Source of the DNA: JABMQB01 sp964575025
Lineage (GTDB): Bacteria; Bacteroidota; Bacteroidia; Bacteroidales; Prolixibacteraceae
Reading direction: 5' to 3'
NCBI GenBank assembly: GCA_964575025.1
Contig: CAZNPV010000009.1
Coordinates: forward strand, 1 to 64,000
Length of the DNA: 64,000 nucleotides
Part shown: piece by piece, positions 44,635-54,645 of the stretch
Layout: each line of letters begins with the position of its first letter
Numbering within the stretch: position 1 is the stretch's first letter
Position numbers and translations under genes: made by a program
The notes under the pieces: model-generated
Database searches by the model: none
What the model saw: the letters and a program-made list of their open reading frames with translations, nothing else
Told to the model about the DNA's origin: nothing

Positions 44635-46107
44635 ATGTCGTTTCTTTCTGAAAAAGTTGCAGGTGAAGGGCTGACATTCGATGATGTGTTATTATTGCCT
44701 TCGTATTCAGAGGTTTTACCTCGCGATGTGGACCTTACCACTCCCTTTACCCGGTCTATTCGTTTAAATACACCGATTGTTTCGGCAGCCATGGATACTG
44801 TTACGGAGTATAAACTGGCCATAGCCATTGCCCGGGAGGGAGGCATCGGTGTGATTCATAAGAATATGGATATCGAAGAACAGGCCAAACAGGTAATGAC
44901 GGTCAAGCGGGCAGAAAATGGAATGATTTACGATCCCATCACAATTTTTAAGGAAAAGAAAGTCAGGGATGCCCTGGAGATCATGTCAAACTTTAAAATC
45001 GGAGGAATCCCGGTGGTTACCGAAGAGGGTATCCTGGTAGGTATCGTAACCAACCGGGACCTGCGGTTCGAACGCAATATGGAACGTCCTTTATCGGAAG
45101 TTATGACCTGTGAGAATTTGGTAACCACTACGGAATCGACGGATCTGGAAGCTGCAGCCGATATTCTCCAACACCATAAAATTGAAAAATTACCGGTGGT
45201 GGATAAAAACAACCGCCTGATCGGATTGGTTACCTATAAGGACATTACCAAAGCAAAAGACAAACCTTTTGCATGCAAGGATGAAAAAGGAAGATTGCGC
45301 GTTGCAGCAGCTGTAGGGATCGCTGTGAATACCATGGACCGGATCGATGAACTGGTAAAAGCCCAGGTGGATGCTGTTGTGATTGATACAGCTCATGGTC
45401 ACTCCATGAATGTCCTGGATATGTTGAAAAAAGCAAAAGCCAAATACCCTGAAAAAGATTTTGTAGCAGGGAATATTGGCACTGCCGAGGCTGCTACCGA
45501 CCTGGTCCTGGCAGGTGCGGATGCCGTGAAGGTGGGTGTGGGACCCGGCTCTATATGTACTACCCGCATAATAGCCGGCGTAGGTATACCCCAGTTATCC
45601 GCAATTTTTAATGTGGCCAAAGCAATAAAAGATTCAGACGTTCCGATAATAGCTGACGGAGGGATCCGCTATTCAGGGGATATCATTAAAGCCCTTGCTG
45701 CCGGAGCACATACCATTATGGCCGGTGGATTGTTCGCAGGGGTCGAAGAATCACCCGGGGAAACCATCCTCTACCAGGGAAGGAAATTTAAATCTTACCG
45801 GGGAATGGGATCCATAGAAGCCATGCAGAAAGGATCAAAAGATCGCTATTTCCAGGATATGGAAGAAGATATCAAAAAACTCGTGCCCGAAGGAATCGTC
45901 GCAAGAGTCCCCTATAAAGGAACCCTTTATGAAGTGTTATATCAAATGATTGGCGGCTTAAGGGCCGGAATGGGCTATTGCGGTGCTGAGGATATTCAAA
46001 TGTTGCAACATGCAAAATTTGTTAAAATCTCCAACGCCGGAATGCAGGAAAGCCATCCCCACGATGTAACCATAACCCGTGAAGCTCCAAACTATAGCTC
46101 AAGATGA
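44635..46107 (+). CDS. guaB: Inosine-5'-monophosphate dehydrogenase
   Basis: 490 residues, the full length of bacterial IMP dehydrogenase. The N-terminal barrel part contains LTFDDVLLLPSYSEVLP, two CBS domains occupy about residues 95-205, and the catalytic loop GVGPGSICTTRII holds the active-site cysteine. The flap and C-terminus are normal (GMGSIEAMQKGSKDRYFQ, GYCGAEDIQML). It converts IMP to XMP with NAD, the committed step of GMP synthesis. The parvulin gene follows 29 nt after the stop, a guaB-surA-type linkage seen in this phylum. Confidence 0.97.
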   Translation: MSFLSEKVAGEGLTFDDVLLLPSYSEVLPRDVDLTTPFTRSIRLNTPIVSAAMDTVTEYKLAIAIAREGGIGVIHKNMDIEEQAKQVMTVKRAENGMIYDPITIFKEKKVRDALEIMSNFKIGGIPVVTEEGILVGIVTNRDLRFERNMERPLSEVMTCENLVTTTESTDLEAAADILQHHKIEKLPVVDKNNRLIGLVTYKDITKAKDKPFACKDEKGRLRVAAAVGIAVNTMDRIDELVKAQVDAVVIDTAHGHSMNVLDMLKKAKAKYPEKDFVAGNIGTAEAATDLVLAGADAVKVGVGPGSICTTRIIAGVGIPQLSAIFNVAKAIKDSDVPIIADGGIRYSGDIIKALAAGAHTIMAGGLFAGVEESPGETILYQGRKFKSYRGMGSIEAMQKGSKDRYFQDMEEDIKKLVPEGIVARVPYKGTLYEVLYQMIGGLRAGMGYCGAEDIQMLQHAKFVKISNAGMQESHPHDVTITREAPNYSSR

Positions 46108-46136
46108 ATTCATTGTAACCGTTAAATTGATACTGT

Positions 46137-48062
46137 ATGATAAGACGTTTTATTGGTTTGTTTTTACTATGTGGAATCGCTACAGGTTCTTTTGCTCAGG
46201 ATGCGGAAGCAATAGTGACCATTGGAAATAAGCAATTTACCAAAGAGGAATTTGTGCGGATCTATGAGAAGAACAATGCGAACCTTTTGGAAGAATCGGA
46301 TAAGAAAACGCCGGAAGAATACATGGATCTGTTTATTAATTATAAACTGAAGGTGATAGAAGCGGAAAACCTGAAGATGGATACGTTGCCTTCCTTTATC
46401 CGGGAACTGGAAACCTACCGGAAAGAACTGGCCGCTCCCTACCTGACGGATGTGCGTTTTGATAAAAAACGGGTGGAGGATATGTATGAGCGTATGAAAA
46501 CAGAAGTGAAAGCCAGCCATTTATTGATCGCTACCGGCAATGACCCATCACCGGAGGATACCCTTAAAGCGTATCAGAAAATCCTAAAGGTCAGGGAAGA
46601 AATAATGAATGGTCTGAGCTTCAGGGAAGCAGCAGTGAAATATTCCGACGACCCTTCGGCTGCTGCAAACCATGGTGATTTAGGTTATTTCAGCGCTTTC
46701 CAGATGATCTTTCCGTTTGAAGAGGCTGCATACAATACTCCTGTGGGAGAGGTTTCCCCACCGGTGCGTACTTCCTACGGCTATCATCTGATTTTTGTGG
46801 AAGATAAACGGAAAGCCCAGGGAGATCTAAAGGTGGCACATATTATGAAATCAATTCCCCAGGATGCCGATGCATCTGTGATGTATAAACTGAAAAATGA
46901 AATGGACAGTATTTATGTCCTGCTGGAAAAGGGAGAAGATTTTGCAAAGTTGGCTCAAAAATATTCGGATGATAAAAGTTCTGCAGCAAACGGAGGTGAA
47001 CTGAACTGGTTCTCTTCAGGCCGGATGATTGCTGATTTTTCAGAGCCTGCATTTGAACTGGAGAACAACGGAGACTATACAGAACCTATTCTTACCCGAT
47101 ATGGATTCCATATTATCAAGCGGTTGGACCACAGGCCGGTGAGAAGTTTTGATGAGGTGAAAGAAGAAATAGAAAGACGCATTAAGATCGATCCGGAACG
47201 AAGCGTACACAGCAGGGTAGCTTTCATTAAGAAACTGAAAGATGAATACAATTTTAAGGTGTCTGAGGAAACGGCTGCCGACATTGCCGCTAACCCGTAT
47301 GACCTTGATCCGGATAACCCGGAAGCCGCAAAAAAAACGTTGTTTACCCTTGATGGTTCGGATTTTACTGTGGGCGGATTTTTTGCCTTCATGGTCCGGA
47401 ATTACCCGGAAGTAAAAAAACTTGATGAAATACACTTCAGAAAATATTTTGACGAATGGGTGGAGAATGAGCTGATAGCTTACGAAGATTCAAAACTGGA
47501 AGAAAAATACCCGGATTTTAAATACCTTATGCAGGAATACCATGATGGAATCCTGCTGTTTAATATTTCGGATGAGAAGATCTGGTCGTTTGCAGCAAAA
47601 GATACAACGGGCCTTGAAAAGTATTACCATAAGCACAAGGGGGATTATATGTGGGATGAACGGTTTAAAGGATGGATTATTCATTGCATTGACCTGAAAA
47701 CCCGTGAGGAAGCAGATGCCTTTTTTTCTGCAGGATTGACAGTCCGGGAAGTGATGGATCTGATCAATGAACAGGAAGAACGTATAACCATTGAAGAAGG
47801 TGCCTGGGAGGAAAATGCCAATCCGATCGTTACCTACTATGTGTGGAACGGAGAAAAACCGGAAGGGTTTAACGAAGAACTGGAATATATCCGGGGCGAT
47901 TTATTTCCTCCTGAACCCAAAAAACTTGAAGAAGCCAGAGGACTTTACCTTTCTGATTATCAGAACTATCTGGAGGAAGAATGGGTCAATGAGCTTAGAA
48001 AAAAGTATAAAATCAAGGTGAACAGGAAACTGCTGAAAACGATCCCTCATGTTGCAGAGTAA
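46137..48062 (+). CDS. Periplasmic parvulin-type peptidyl-prolyl isomerase (two PPIC domains)
   Basis: 641 residues with signal peptide (FIGLFLLCGIATGSFAQ). An N-terminal SurA-like chaperone segment (VTIGNKQFTKEEFVRIYEKN) is followed by two parvulin domains. The first has KASHLLIATGND and GDLGYFSAFQMIFPFE (about 125-220); the second has KVAHIMKSIPQD and NGGELNWFSSGRMI (about 235-330). The long C-terminal part is unlike standard SurA. It should help fold outer-membrane proteins. It overlaps the next gene by 14 nt and lies in an outer-membrane biogenesis run after guaB. Confidence 0.9.
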   Translation: MIRRFIGLFLLCGIATGSFAQDAEAIVTIGNKQFTKEEFVRIYEKNNANLLEESDKKTPEEYMDLFINYKLKVIEAENLKMDTLPSFIRELETYRKELAAPYLTDVRFDKKRVEDMYERMKTEVKASHLLIATGNDPSPEDTLKAYQKILKVREEIMNGLSFREAAVKYSDDPSAAANHGDLGYFSAFQMIFPFEEAAYNTPVGEVSPPVRTSYGYHLIFVEDKRKAQGDLKVAHIMKSIPQDADASVMYKLKNEMDSIYVLLEKGEDFAKLAQKYSDDKSSAANGGELNWFSSGRMIADFSEPAFELENNGDYTEPILTRYGFHIIKRLDHRPVRSFDEVKEEIERRIKIDPERSVHSRVAFIKKLKDEYNFKVSEETAADIAANPYDLDPDNPEAAKKTLFTLDGSDFTVGGFFAFMVRNYPEVKKLDEIHFRKYFDEWVENELIAYEDSKLEEKYPDFKYLMQEYHDGILLFNISDEKIWSFAAKDTTGLEKYYHKHKGDYMWDERFKGWIIHCIDLKTREEADAFFSAGLTVREVMDLINEQEERITIEEGAWEENANPIVTYYVWNGEKPEGFNEELEYIRGDLFPPEPKKLEEARGLYLSDYQNYLEEEWVNELRKKYKIKVNRKLLKTIPHVAE

Positions 48063-48915
48063 CCGGATTCATATCCTTTTCTTATGCGGGGCTGTTGTTG
48101 CCTGTTCCGGTCAATCCGATGATTCAGAAATCCGGGTGGCCAGAGTAGGGGACAATATGCTGTACCTTTCAGAAATAGAAGAGTTTGTGCCTGAAGGAAT
48201 CAGTTACTCCGACAGCATCTTAATCGCTGAGGATTTCGTGAGAAAATGGATTGAGAGGGAGCTGCTGATAAAAAAGGCGGAAGAAAACCTTACTCCTGAA
48301 CAACTGGATGTTTCCGAGGAAATTGCCGATTACCGGAATTCATTGATTATTTATAAATACAAGAATCAAATGGTGGCCCAGAAAATGGATACCATAGTCC
48401 GGGATGCAGAAATTGAAGAGTATTATTCCCAACATGCTGAGAATTTTCATCTGACACATACCATTGTAAAGGCAGCTTTTGTGAAAATTCCTGAGGAAGT
48501 GGCAGATCCTGAGTTGCTAAAACTCTACTGTATGAACTCCTCGGATGAGGATTTCAGAGACCTGAAGGAGTACAGCCTGCAATATGCCAAATCATTTGAT
48601 ACATTTAACGATACCTGGGTCGATTTCAGACGGGTGATAATCAACCTGCCTGACCTGCCGGAAGATCCGGAAAAATTTCTGACAGGCAATAAGATACTGG
48701 AGATCCGTGATTCAGCGTTCTATTATGTGGTATGCATACGGGACTATAAACTGGCTGGTGAACCTGCACCTGTCGAATACCTGAAGGGACAGATCAAAGG
48801 TTTGATCCTGAACAGACGAAAAATGGAATTTCTGAAAAAAATTGAACAGGATATTTATACGGAAGGACTTCGGTCTCATAAATTTAATATTTACGATAGG
48901 AAGAAACAACCATGA
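48049..48915 (+). CDS. SurA-operon lipoprotein, peptidyl-prolyl isomerase-like
   Basis: 288 residues with a lipoprotein signal (lipobox VVAC). The N-terminal half has a SurA-like pattern (VARVGDNMLYLSEIEEFVP, RKWIERELLIKKAEENL), but the canonical PPIC core (GGxLGxFxxGxMxxxFE) is missing, so isomerase activity is doubtful. It overlaps the parvulin gene before it by 14 nt and the SurA gene after it by 4 nt, so the three are translationally coupled. It is likely a co-chaperone anchored in the outer membrane; this role is inferred from context. Confidence 0.82.
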   Translation: MLQSNRIHILFLCGAVVACSGQSDDSEIRVARVGDNMLYLSEIEEFVPEGISYSDSILIAEDFVRKWIERELLIKKAEENLTPEQLDVSEEIADYRNSLIIYKYKNQMVAQKMDTIVRDAEIEEYYSQHAENFHLTHTIVKAAFVKIPEEVADPELLKLYCMNSSDEDFRDLKEYSLQYAKSFDTFNDTWVDFRRVIINLPDLPEDPEKFLTGNKILEIRDSAFYYVVCIRDYKLAGEPAPVEYLKGQIKGLILNRRKMEFLKKIEQDIYTEGLRSHKFNIYDRKKQP

Positions 48916-50258
48916 AATATTTTCAAACCATAGGGTTGCTGTTAACAGTTACGAGCCTGGCTATTGTTTCCACAGCTCAGGATAAGATCATTGATCAGGT
49001 TGTGGCCATTGTCGGAGGCAACATTATTCTGAAATCGGATGTGGAGAACAGTTATCTTCAGGCTCAGGCTGAGGGCATGACATCCGAAGGGGATATGAAA
49101 TGTGAAATTCTTGAACAACTGTTGGTTGATAAATTGTTATTGGCTGAAGCAGAGCTGGATACTCTTATAATAGCTACACCCAGCCAGATAAACCAGCAAC
49201 TGGAAGGGACGATTCAAATGTATATCAGTCGTCTGGGAAGTGAAAAACAGGTTGAAGATTATTTCGGAAAACCGATTCCTGTTTTGAAATCCGATATGGA
49301 GGAACCGATCAGGAACCAGATTCTGACCCAGCAGATGCAGGCTAAGATCGTTGAAAATGTTACCGCTACCCCTGCTGAAGTGCGGGCTTTTTACCGCTCC
49401 CTGGATGAGGAAGAGATACCGGTGATCCCAACCCAATATGAATACAAACAGATAATGATGATTCCTCCCATTGAGCTTGAGGAGGAAAACAGAGTGAAGG
49501 CACAACTCAGGGATTTAAAAAAACGAATCGAGGAAGGAGCCAGTTTTGGTTCCATGGCGATGTTCTACTCCGAAGGGCCTGAAGCCAGCAACGGGGGTGA
49601 ACTTCCGTACAGAGGACGTGCCGAATTGGATCCCGCTTATGCATCTGTAGCTTTTAACCTCAAAGATGACCGGATATCCAACGTGGTAAAAACTGAAATG
49701 GGGTACCATATTATTCAACTGATCGACAGAAGAGGGGAGCAAGTAAAAACCCGTCACATTATGATGCGGCCGAAAGTATCTGTTGAAGCGATGGAAAGAA
49801 CGATTAACCGCCTCGACAGCCTGGCAAATATTATTCGAAAAGGAGATATTCCCTTTGAAGATGCTGCTTTGTTCTTTTCAGATGATAAAAGATCCAGAAA
49901 TAACGGCGGGTTGGTGATGAATCCCAATACCTTGTCATCGCGTTTTTCGGTTGAAGAACTGGACGGTGATGTAAGTAAAGTAATTACAAAACTGCGTATC
50001 AACGAAATCTCAGATTCGTTTGAATCGATTGATGAGAACTTGCGGAAAGTGTACAAAATTATTAAACTGGTGGATAAAACAGACGGACATAAAGCAAACC
50101 TGGAAAGTGATTACCAGCGTATTACCGAAGCATTCCTTACACAAAAACGGGAAAATACACTGAAAAAGTGGATCCAGGAGCAACAGAATGATACCTATAT
50201 ACGCATAGACCCGACCTATGCCAATTGCAATTTTAATTTTAATAACTGGATAAAATAG
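48912..50258 (+). CDS. surA: SurA-type chaperone/peptidyl-prolyl isomerase
   Basis: 448 residues, the typical SurA length. A signal peptide leads into the SurA N-terminal domain (VVAIVGGNIILKSDVENSYL, ILEQLLVDKLLLAEAE). Two parvulin domains follow, the first with EYKQIMMIPPIE and NGGELPYRGRAELDPAYA (about 175-280), the second with VKTRHIMMRPKV and NNGGLVMNPNTLSSRF (about 280-385). The C-terminus returns to the chaperone fold. In the phylum this gene sits beside moxR and ostA, and it should escort unfolded beta-barrels through the periplasm. It starts within the last codons of the preceding gene. Confidence 0.92.
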   Translation: MKYFQTIGLLLTVTSLAIVSTAQDKIIDQVVAIVGGNIILKSDVENSYLQAQAEGMTSEGDMKCEILEQLLVDKLLLAEAELDTLIIATPSQINQQLEGTIQMYISRLGSEKQVEDYFGKPIPVLKSDMEEPIRNQILTQQMQAKIVENVTATPAEVRAFYRSLDEEEIPVIPTQYEYKQIMMIPPIELEEENRVKAQLRDLKKRIEEGASFGSMAMFYSEGPEASNGGELPYRGRAELDPAYASVAFNLKDDRISNVVKTEMGYHIIQLIDRRGEQVKTRHIMMRPKVSVEAMERTINRLDSLANIIRKGDIPFEDAALFFSDDKRSRNNGGLVMNPNTLSSRFSVEELDGDVSKVITKLRINEISDSFESIDENLRKVYKIIKLVDKTDGHKANLESDYQRITEAFLTQKRENTLKKWIQEQQNDTYIRIDPTYANCNFNFNNWIK

Positions 50259-50304
50259 ATCTGTATCATTTCAACAACAGCTGAAAAAGTGAAAAGGATG
50301 TACT

Positions 50305-51267
50305 ATGGATTATAATAACGATGTGGAGGCGCTGGATGCTCTGAAGAGCAAGTATGAAGAATTAAAAACAGAGATCAAGAAATCGATATACGGGCAGGAT
50401 GCAATAATTTCAGAGGTATTAACCACTCTGTTCAGCAAAGGGCATTGCCTGCTGATCGGGGTTCCCGGGTTGGCAAAAACGTTGATGGTAACGACCATTG
50501 CAAAAGTGCTGGGGCTGAAATATAACCGGATACAGTTCACCCCCGATCTGATGCCTTCGGATATTATTGGTACCGAGATACTGGATAAGGAACGCCAGTT
50601 TCGTTTTATCAAAGGTCCTTTGTTTGCCAATATTATTCTTGCTGATGAGATCAACCGTACCCCACCGAAAACCCAGTCGGCATTGCTGGAGGCTATGCAG
50701 GAAAGGTCTGTGACAGCTGCCGGTCAGCGGTTTGAGTTGAATGCTCCTTTTTTTGTCCTGGCAACCCAGAATCCCATTGAACAGGAAGGAACCTATCCCT
50801 TACCGGAAGCTCAGCTTGACCGGTTTATGTTTTCCATTTGGCTCGATTACCCGAAGCTGGAAGATGAGCTCACGATTGTAAAAAATACAACCTCTATGGG
50901 CGAAGTATCCCACAGGAAGGTGATCTCAGGGGAAGAGATTCTGTTCTTTCAGGACCTGATAAGACGTATTCCCGTTAATGATCATGTGTTACAGTATGCC
51001 GTTAAACTGGCTGCAAAAACCCGGCCCGGTACCGAACATGCTGCTGAAATAGCCACTCAATACCTGAAATGGGGTGCCGGCCCACGGGCCTCGCAATACC
51101 TGATACTGGGGGCGAAAACAAATGCAGCCCTGAACGGAAAATATTCACCCGATATTGAGGATGTCAAAGTTGTGACACAGTCGATATTGAGGCACAGGAT
51201 TATAAAAAATTACAAGGCGGAAGCTGAAAATATTCGGATAGACGAAATTATTGATAAACTGATATAA
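50305..51267 (+). CDS. MoxR-type AAA+ ATPase
   Basis: 320 residues. AAA+ elements are the Walker A GVPGLAKTLM, Walker B IILADEINRTPPKTQSALLE, and sensor 1 FVLATQNPIEQEGTYPLPEA, which also carries the MoxR signature. The lid domain closes the protein. MoxR ATPases usually act with a VWA protein as metal-insertion chaperones, but none is next to it here; the giant VWA protein at 2714-6280 is secreted and so not a partner. The ostA gene begins directly after its stop codon. Confidence 0.93.
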   Translation: MDYNNDVEALDALKSKYEELKTEIKKSIYGQDAIISEVLTTLFSKGHCLLIGVPGLAKTLMVTTIAKVLGLKYNRIQFTPDLMPSDIIGTEILDKERQFRFIKGPLFANIILADEINRTPPKTQSALLEAMQERSVTAAGQRFELNAPFFVLATQNPIEQEGTYPLPEAQLDRFMFSIWLDYPKLEDELTIVKNTTSMGEVSHRKVISGEEILFFQDLIRRIPVNDHVLQYAVKLAAKTRPGTEHAAEIATQYLKWGAGPRASQYLILGAKTNAALNGKYSPDIEDVKVVTQSILRHRIIKNYKAEAENIRIDEIIDKLI

Positions 51268-52797
51268 ATGAGGGTGCCGTTACCACAGCGGATGAGACCG
51301 TCCTGGTCTGGACGAATAACCTGCCTGATCCTGTTTGTTCTTTTTTCCTTCGTTACAACAGCTCAGGAAAAAAAAAGGATCGATATTCTACAGGCAGGAG
51401 AAATGTCGTCTAATGAAAAGATTGTGTCTGATGCGCAACGGCTGATCGGTGACGTGATCCTGAAACACATCGATGCATTGATGTATTGCGACAGTGCCTA
51501 TTCCTACACGAACGCAAACAAAGTGGACGCCTTCGGCAGGGTTCATATAAACCAGGGTGATTCGGTCCATTTATATGCCGACAAGGTTTACTACAACGGC
51601 GATATCAGCATGGCAAGGTCTATAGGTAATGTTCGCCTTCAAAACAGAAATGCAACACTCTATACAGATACCCTCGATTATCAATTGAATACGAATATTG
51701 GTTCGTACGACGATAACGGAAAAATTGTCGACAGCATCAATGTCCTGACCAGTGTAATAGGGAGGTTCCTTGTGGATGAAAACAGGGCCTGGTTTTATCA
51801 GGATGTGAAAGGAGTAGGTGAAAAATATGAATTGTACAGCGATACGATATCCTATAATACCGAAACCGGGAGGATATATATCGAAAGCCCGGCTACTATT
51901 CGCGACAGCTCCGGTATTCTTTATGCCAAAGGAGGATGGTATGATACCGGAACCGGACATGCGTTTCTGACTAAAGATCCGGTGGTGTTTAATGAAGAAC
52001 GGCAGTTAAAAGGAAATGTAATCGAATACTATCGGGATACAGGAGAGGGATTTGCCAATGGCGCAGTAGAAATCTATGACCTGAGAAACAAGATGGTTGT
52101 TACCGGGGAGACAGCAACCTATAACGAAATACAAAAAAGAGCCATGGTTACGGATTCAGCAGTGCTGATCCTGTATTCACGCGAAGATTCACTTTTTTTG
52201 CATGCGGACACCTTACGTGTGATGCCTGATACCATCGATGGCGAAAGAATTGTCATTGCTTACTGGGGCGTCCGCTTCTGGCGGGCTGACATCCAGGGTG
52301 TCTGCGATTCGCTTTGCTATTTTTCAAAAGATTCAACCGTACAGCTGTTTGCCGATCCGATCCTGTGGTCTGAAAACCGCCAGCTCCTGGCCGACTATAT
52401 CGAAATGAAGTCAAATGCCAATGCTCCCGATGAACTTAGAATGCATAACAATTCTTTTATTGTCAGTCAACTGGATTCTGTTATGTTCGACCAGATCAAA
52501 GGGAGAAATATGGTTGGGTATGTACGTGAAAATGAATTGTTCCGGATTGATGTGGATGGGAACGGACAAACGCTCTATTATGCCCAGGATGAAGGAAAAC
52601 GGATTGGCCTCAACAAGGCAGAAAGCAGTAAAATTACCATCTACTTTAACGAGGGTAAAATCAGCAAAATATCCTTATTGTCCAATGCGGAAGGAACCCT
52701 GAAACCGATGTTTCAACTGGTGGACTCCGACCGGAGGCTGTCGGGATTTATGTGGAGGGAGGAATTGAGGCCTGTATCCAAAACGGATATTTTCTAA
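51268..52797 (+). CDS. OstA/LptA-like LPS transport protein
   Basis: 509 residues. A signal peptide (RITCLILFVLFSFVTTAQ) precedes a beta-taco fold of the OstA/LptA type with many short repeated strands (LYADKVYYNGDISMARSIGN, LYTDTLDYQLNTNIGSYD, ATYNEIQKRAMVTDSAVLI). Bacteroidota carry this large OstA-like form. It should belong to the lipopolysaccharide transport bridge across the periplasm. The gene starts on the base after the moxR stop codon and is followed by a bidirectional terminator, so it is the last gene of the guaB-ostA run. Confidence 0.9.
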   Translation: MRVPLPQRMRPSWSGRITCLILFVLFSFVTTAQEKKRIDILQAGEMSSNEKIVSDAQRLIGDVILKHIDALMYCDSAYSYTNANKVDAFGRVHINQGDSVHLYADKVYYNGDISMARSIGNVRLQNRNATLYTDTLDYQLNTNIGSYDDNGKIVDSINVLTSVIGRFLVDENRAWFYQDVKGVGEKYELYSDTISYNTETGRIYIESPATIRDSSGILYAKGGWYDTGTGHAFLTKDPVVFNEERQLKGNVIEYYRDTGEGFANGAVEIYDLRNKMVVTGETATYNEIQKRAMVTDSAVLILYSREDSLFLHADTLRVMPDTIDGERIVIAYWGVRFWRADIQGVCDSLCYFSKDSTVQLFADPILWSENRQLLADYIEMKSNANAPDELRMHNNSFIVSQLDSVMFDQIKGRNMVGYVRENELFRIDVDGNGQTLYYAQDEGKRIGLNKAESSKITIYFNEGKISKISLLSNAEGTLKPMFQLVDSDRRLSGFMWREELRPVSKTDIF

Positions 52798-52800
52798 AAA

Positions 52801-52826
52801 AAAACTCCGGAAATTACCGGAGTTTT
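52801..52826. terminator. Bidirectional terminator after ostA
   Basis: A perfect 10-bp stem, aaaactccgg (52801-52810) with ccggagtttt (52817-52826) around the loop aaatta, starts 4 nt after the ostA stop codon. Its A and T ends serve both the plus-strand operon and the convergent DUF2795 gene (stop at 52849). Confidence 0.9.
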
Positions 52827-52848
52827 CAGATTTAAAGATTTTTGACGA

Positions 52849-53070
52849 CTAATATTCATCTTCATTGAAGAAAAAATCATCTTTGCTCGGATAATCGGGC
52901 CAGATGTCTTCAATGCTTTCATACACTTCTCCCTCATCTTCAATCTCCTGAAGATTCTCTATGACTTCCAGCGGTGCTCCCGAACGAATCCCATAATCAA
53001 TCAATTCATCCTTGGTTGCAGGCCAGGGGGCATCTTCTAATTTCGATGCTAATTCTAATGTCCAGTACAT
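52849..53070 (-). CDS. DUF2795-type small protein
   Basis: 73 residues: MYWTLELASKLEDAPWPATK then DELIDYGIRSGAPLEVIENL. This matches the DUF2795 domain, followed by an acidic C-terminal tail with EDIWPDYPSKDDFFFNEDEY. It is cytoplasmic and uncharacterised. The gene stands alone; the 232 bp upstream to the ABC ATPase gene shows no clear gene or promoter. Confidence 0.88.
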   Translation of the reverse strand: MYWTLELASKLEDAPWPATKDELIDYGIRSGAPLEVIENLQEIEDEGEVYESIEDIWPDYPSKDDFFFNEDEY

Positions 53071-53302
53071 AGCTGTGAATTGTTAGAAGTTTTATGTCTG
53101 TAAAATTCCCGCGAATATTAAAAAAATATTCTAAATAACAAGATGATTTGGAGAAATTCTTTTCCTTGGCGGGAAGTTTTACAGAACTTGTGGTCCCGGC
53201 GGGATTTTCACGATAAAACAAAAAGAGTGTCAGCAAAATAAATAATCCGCCGGGAAGAATCCCTGAGGCAGAATAAGAGAAGGAAACAGGTCTTTGATCC
53301 AG

Positions 53303-54001
53303 TCAGTATTTCGGATTCGGATTCACGTAGTCGTCTTCAATTTCACCATCTTTTAACCGGATGATTCTATGGGCATGTTTTGCGATATCTTCCTCATGCG
53401 TGACCATAAGCAGGGTATTCCCTTTTTTATGGATATCGGCAAACAGCTTCATAATCTCTTCCGAAATAATGGAATCGAGGTTTCCGGTAGGTTCGTCAGC
53501 CAGGAGTATAGAGGGTTTGTTCACCAGCGCCCTGGCAATGGCAACCCGTTGGCGCTGGCCTCCTGATAATTCATTGGGCCGGTGTGTCATCCGGTCTCCA
53601 AGCCCCACATCATGCAGCGTCTGCTCTGCGATTTTGGTTCTTTGATTTTTCCGGATACCTGCATAGACCAGCGGTAGCGTTACATTATCCAAAGCTGTGT
53701 TGCGGGGCAGCAGGTTAAAAGTCTGAAAAACAAAGCCAATTTCGGTATTCCGTATATCGGCCAGGTTATCATCCGATAAACGGCTTACATCCCGGTTGTT
53801 CAGTATGTAGGTGCCGCTGGTCGGCGTATCAAGACACCCGATGATGTTCATGAGTGTCGATTTGCCGGATCCCGAAGCACCCATGATCGCTACATATTCT
53901 CCTCTGTAAATATCCGTAGAAACCGAACGAAGTGCACGCACAATCTGGGTACCGACTTTGTAATTTTTAATGATAGAATTCAAATGTATGATGCTGTCCA
54001 T
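53303..54001 (-). CDS. ABC transporter ATP-binding protein, MacB-type, without adjacent permease
   Basis: 232 residues. Walker A is GASGSGKST, the Q-loop is FQTFNLLP, the signature LSGGQRQRVAIARA, Walker B ILLADEPT, and the histidine in VTHEEDI. The class is the same MacB/LolD type as the protein at 8741-9448 but the sequence is distinct. No permease gene is adjacent; the neighbour 14 nt upstream encodes a methyltransferase-like protein. It may pair with permeases elsewhere. Confidence 0.92.
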   Translation of the reverse strand: MDSIIHLNSIIKNYKVGTQIVRALRSVSTDIYRGEYVAIMGASGSGKSTLMNIIGCLDTPTSGTYILNNRDVSRLSDDNLADIRNTEIGFVFQTFNLLPRNTALDNVTLPLVYAGIRKNQRTKIAEQTLHDVGLGDRMTHRPNELSGGQRQRVAIARALVNKPSILLADEPTGNLDSIISEEIMKLFADIHKKGNTLLMVTHEEDIAKHAHRIIRLKDGEIEDDYVNPNPKY

Positions 54002-54015
54002 GGAAATTGTATTTA

Positions 54016-54585
54016 TTACCCTATAGGTAATCCAAACGAATGTTTTATTACATAATTCTGCTTGTCAAATTTTTTATTGAAAATGACCAGTCCCAGCTGT
54101 TTTAATTCAATGGTTATTTGTACTTCCTTTTTTGTTTTGAGTTTGTGAAAGTATTCCGTTGTATATTTGCGGTTGTTTATTCGGAAAATCCAGACTTCCG
54201 GTATTTTCGGGAATGTGTCTGTATCTAACCCATCCTGGCATTCCGAAAAGATAACAAGATGTGAATAGCCTTTGTGGGTTGAAGTTTTATTGCTGACCGG
54301 TATTTTGTCTGCCTCAGCATAGTGTATACGGGATTTTGCCAGTTGGCATACCTGTTTTGTGTGGGAGTTGACCGGGAAAATTTCACTTACCTGTTCGAAA
54401 TCAAAAAAATTGACCAGCCTGAATACCTGTTTCAGGTAGGTAGACTCCTGCCGGCTTACGGCCAGCTTTTCAATTGCCGGAAAAGCATAAAAAGGATACG
54501 GGGCGAAAAGTATATTTGCAACCAATCGGTATACAAACGGGGAGTGAATGTTCTTTCCTTTTTTGTTGCTTTTGATCAATTTCAT
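54016..54585 (-). CDS. Shortened SAM-methyltransferase-like protein
   Basis: 189 residues. The N-terminus (KKGKNIHSPFVYRLVANILF then PYPFYAFPAIEKL) resembles a Bacteroidota methyltransferase-like family whose members begin with a HSPFVY motif and are about 230-270 residues. Here the SAM-binding glycine loop is not visible and the protein is shorter, so catalysis is doubtful. The gene lies 14 nt upstream of the ABC ATPase and they may share a transcript. Confidence 0.65.
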   Translation of the reverse strand: MKLIKSNKKGKNIHSPFVYRLVANILFAPYPFYAFPAIEKLAVSRQESTYLKQVFRLVNFFDFEQVSEIFPVNSHTKQVCQLAKSRIHYAEADKIPVSNKTSTHKGYSHLVIFSECQDGLDTDTFPKIPEVWIFRINNRKYTTEYFHKLKTKKEVQITIELKQLGLVIFNKKFDKQNYVIKHSFGLPIG

Positions 54586-54645
54586 ACGATTAAAACCGGG
54601 TATTCATTGTGGCACTTTTCTTATAAAATAAACATTCCTTGTAAT

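Noticed and set aside
53303..54001. Pairing of this ABC ATPase with the permeases at 9512-11958
   Set aside because: Those permeases already have an adjacent ATPase (8741-9448), and the distance is over 40 kb.
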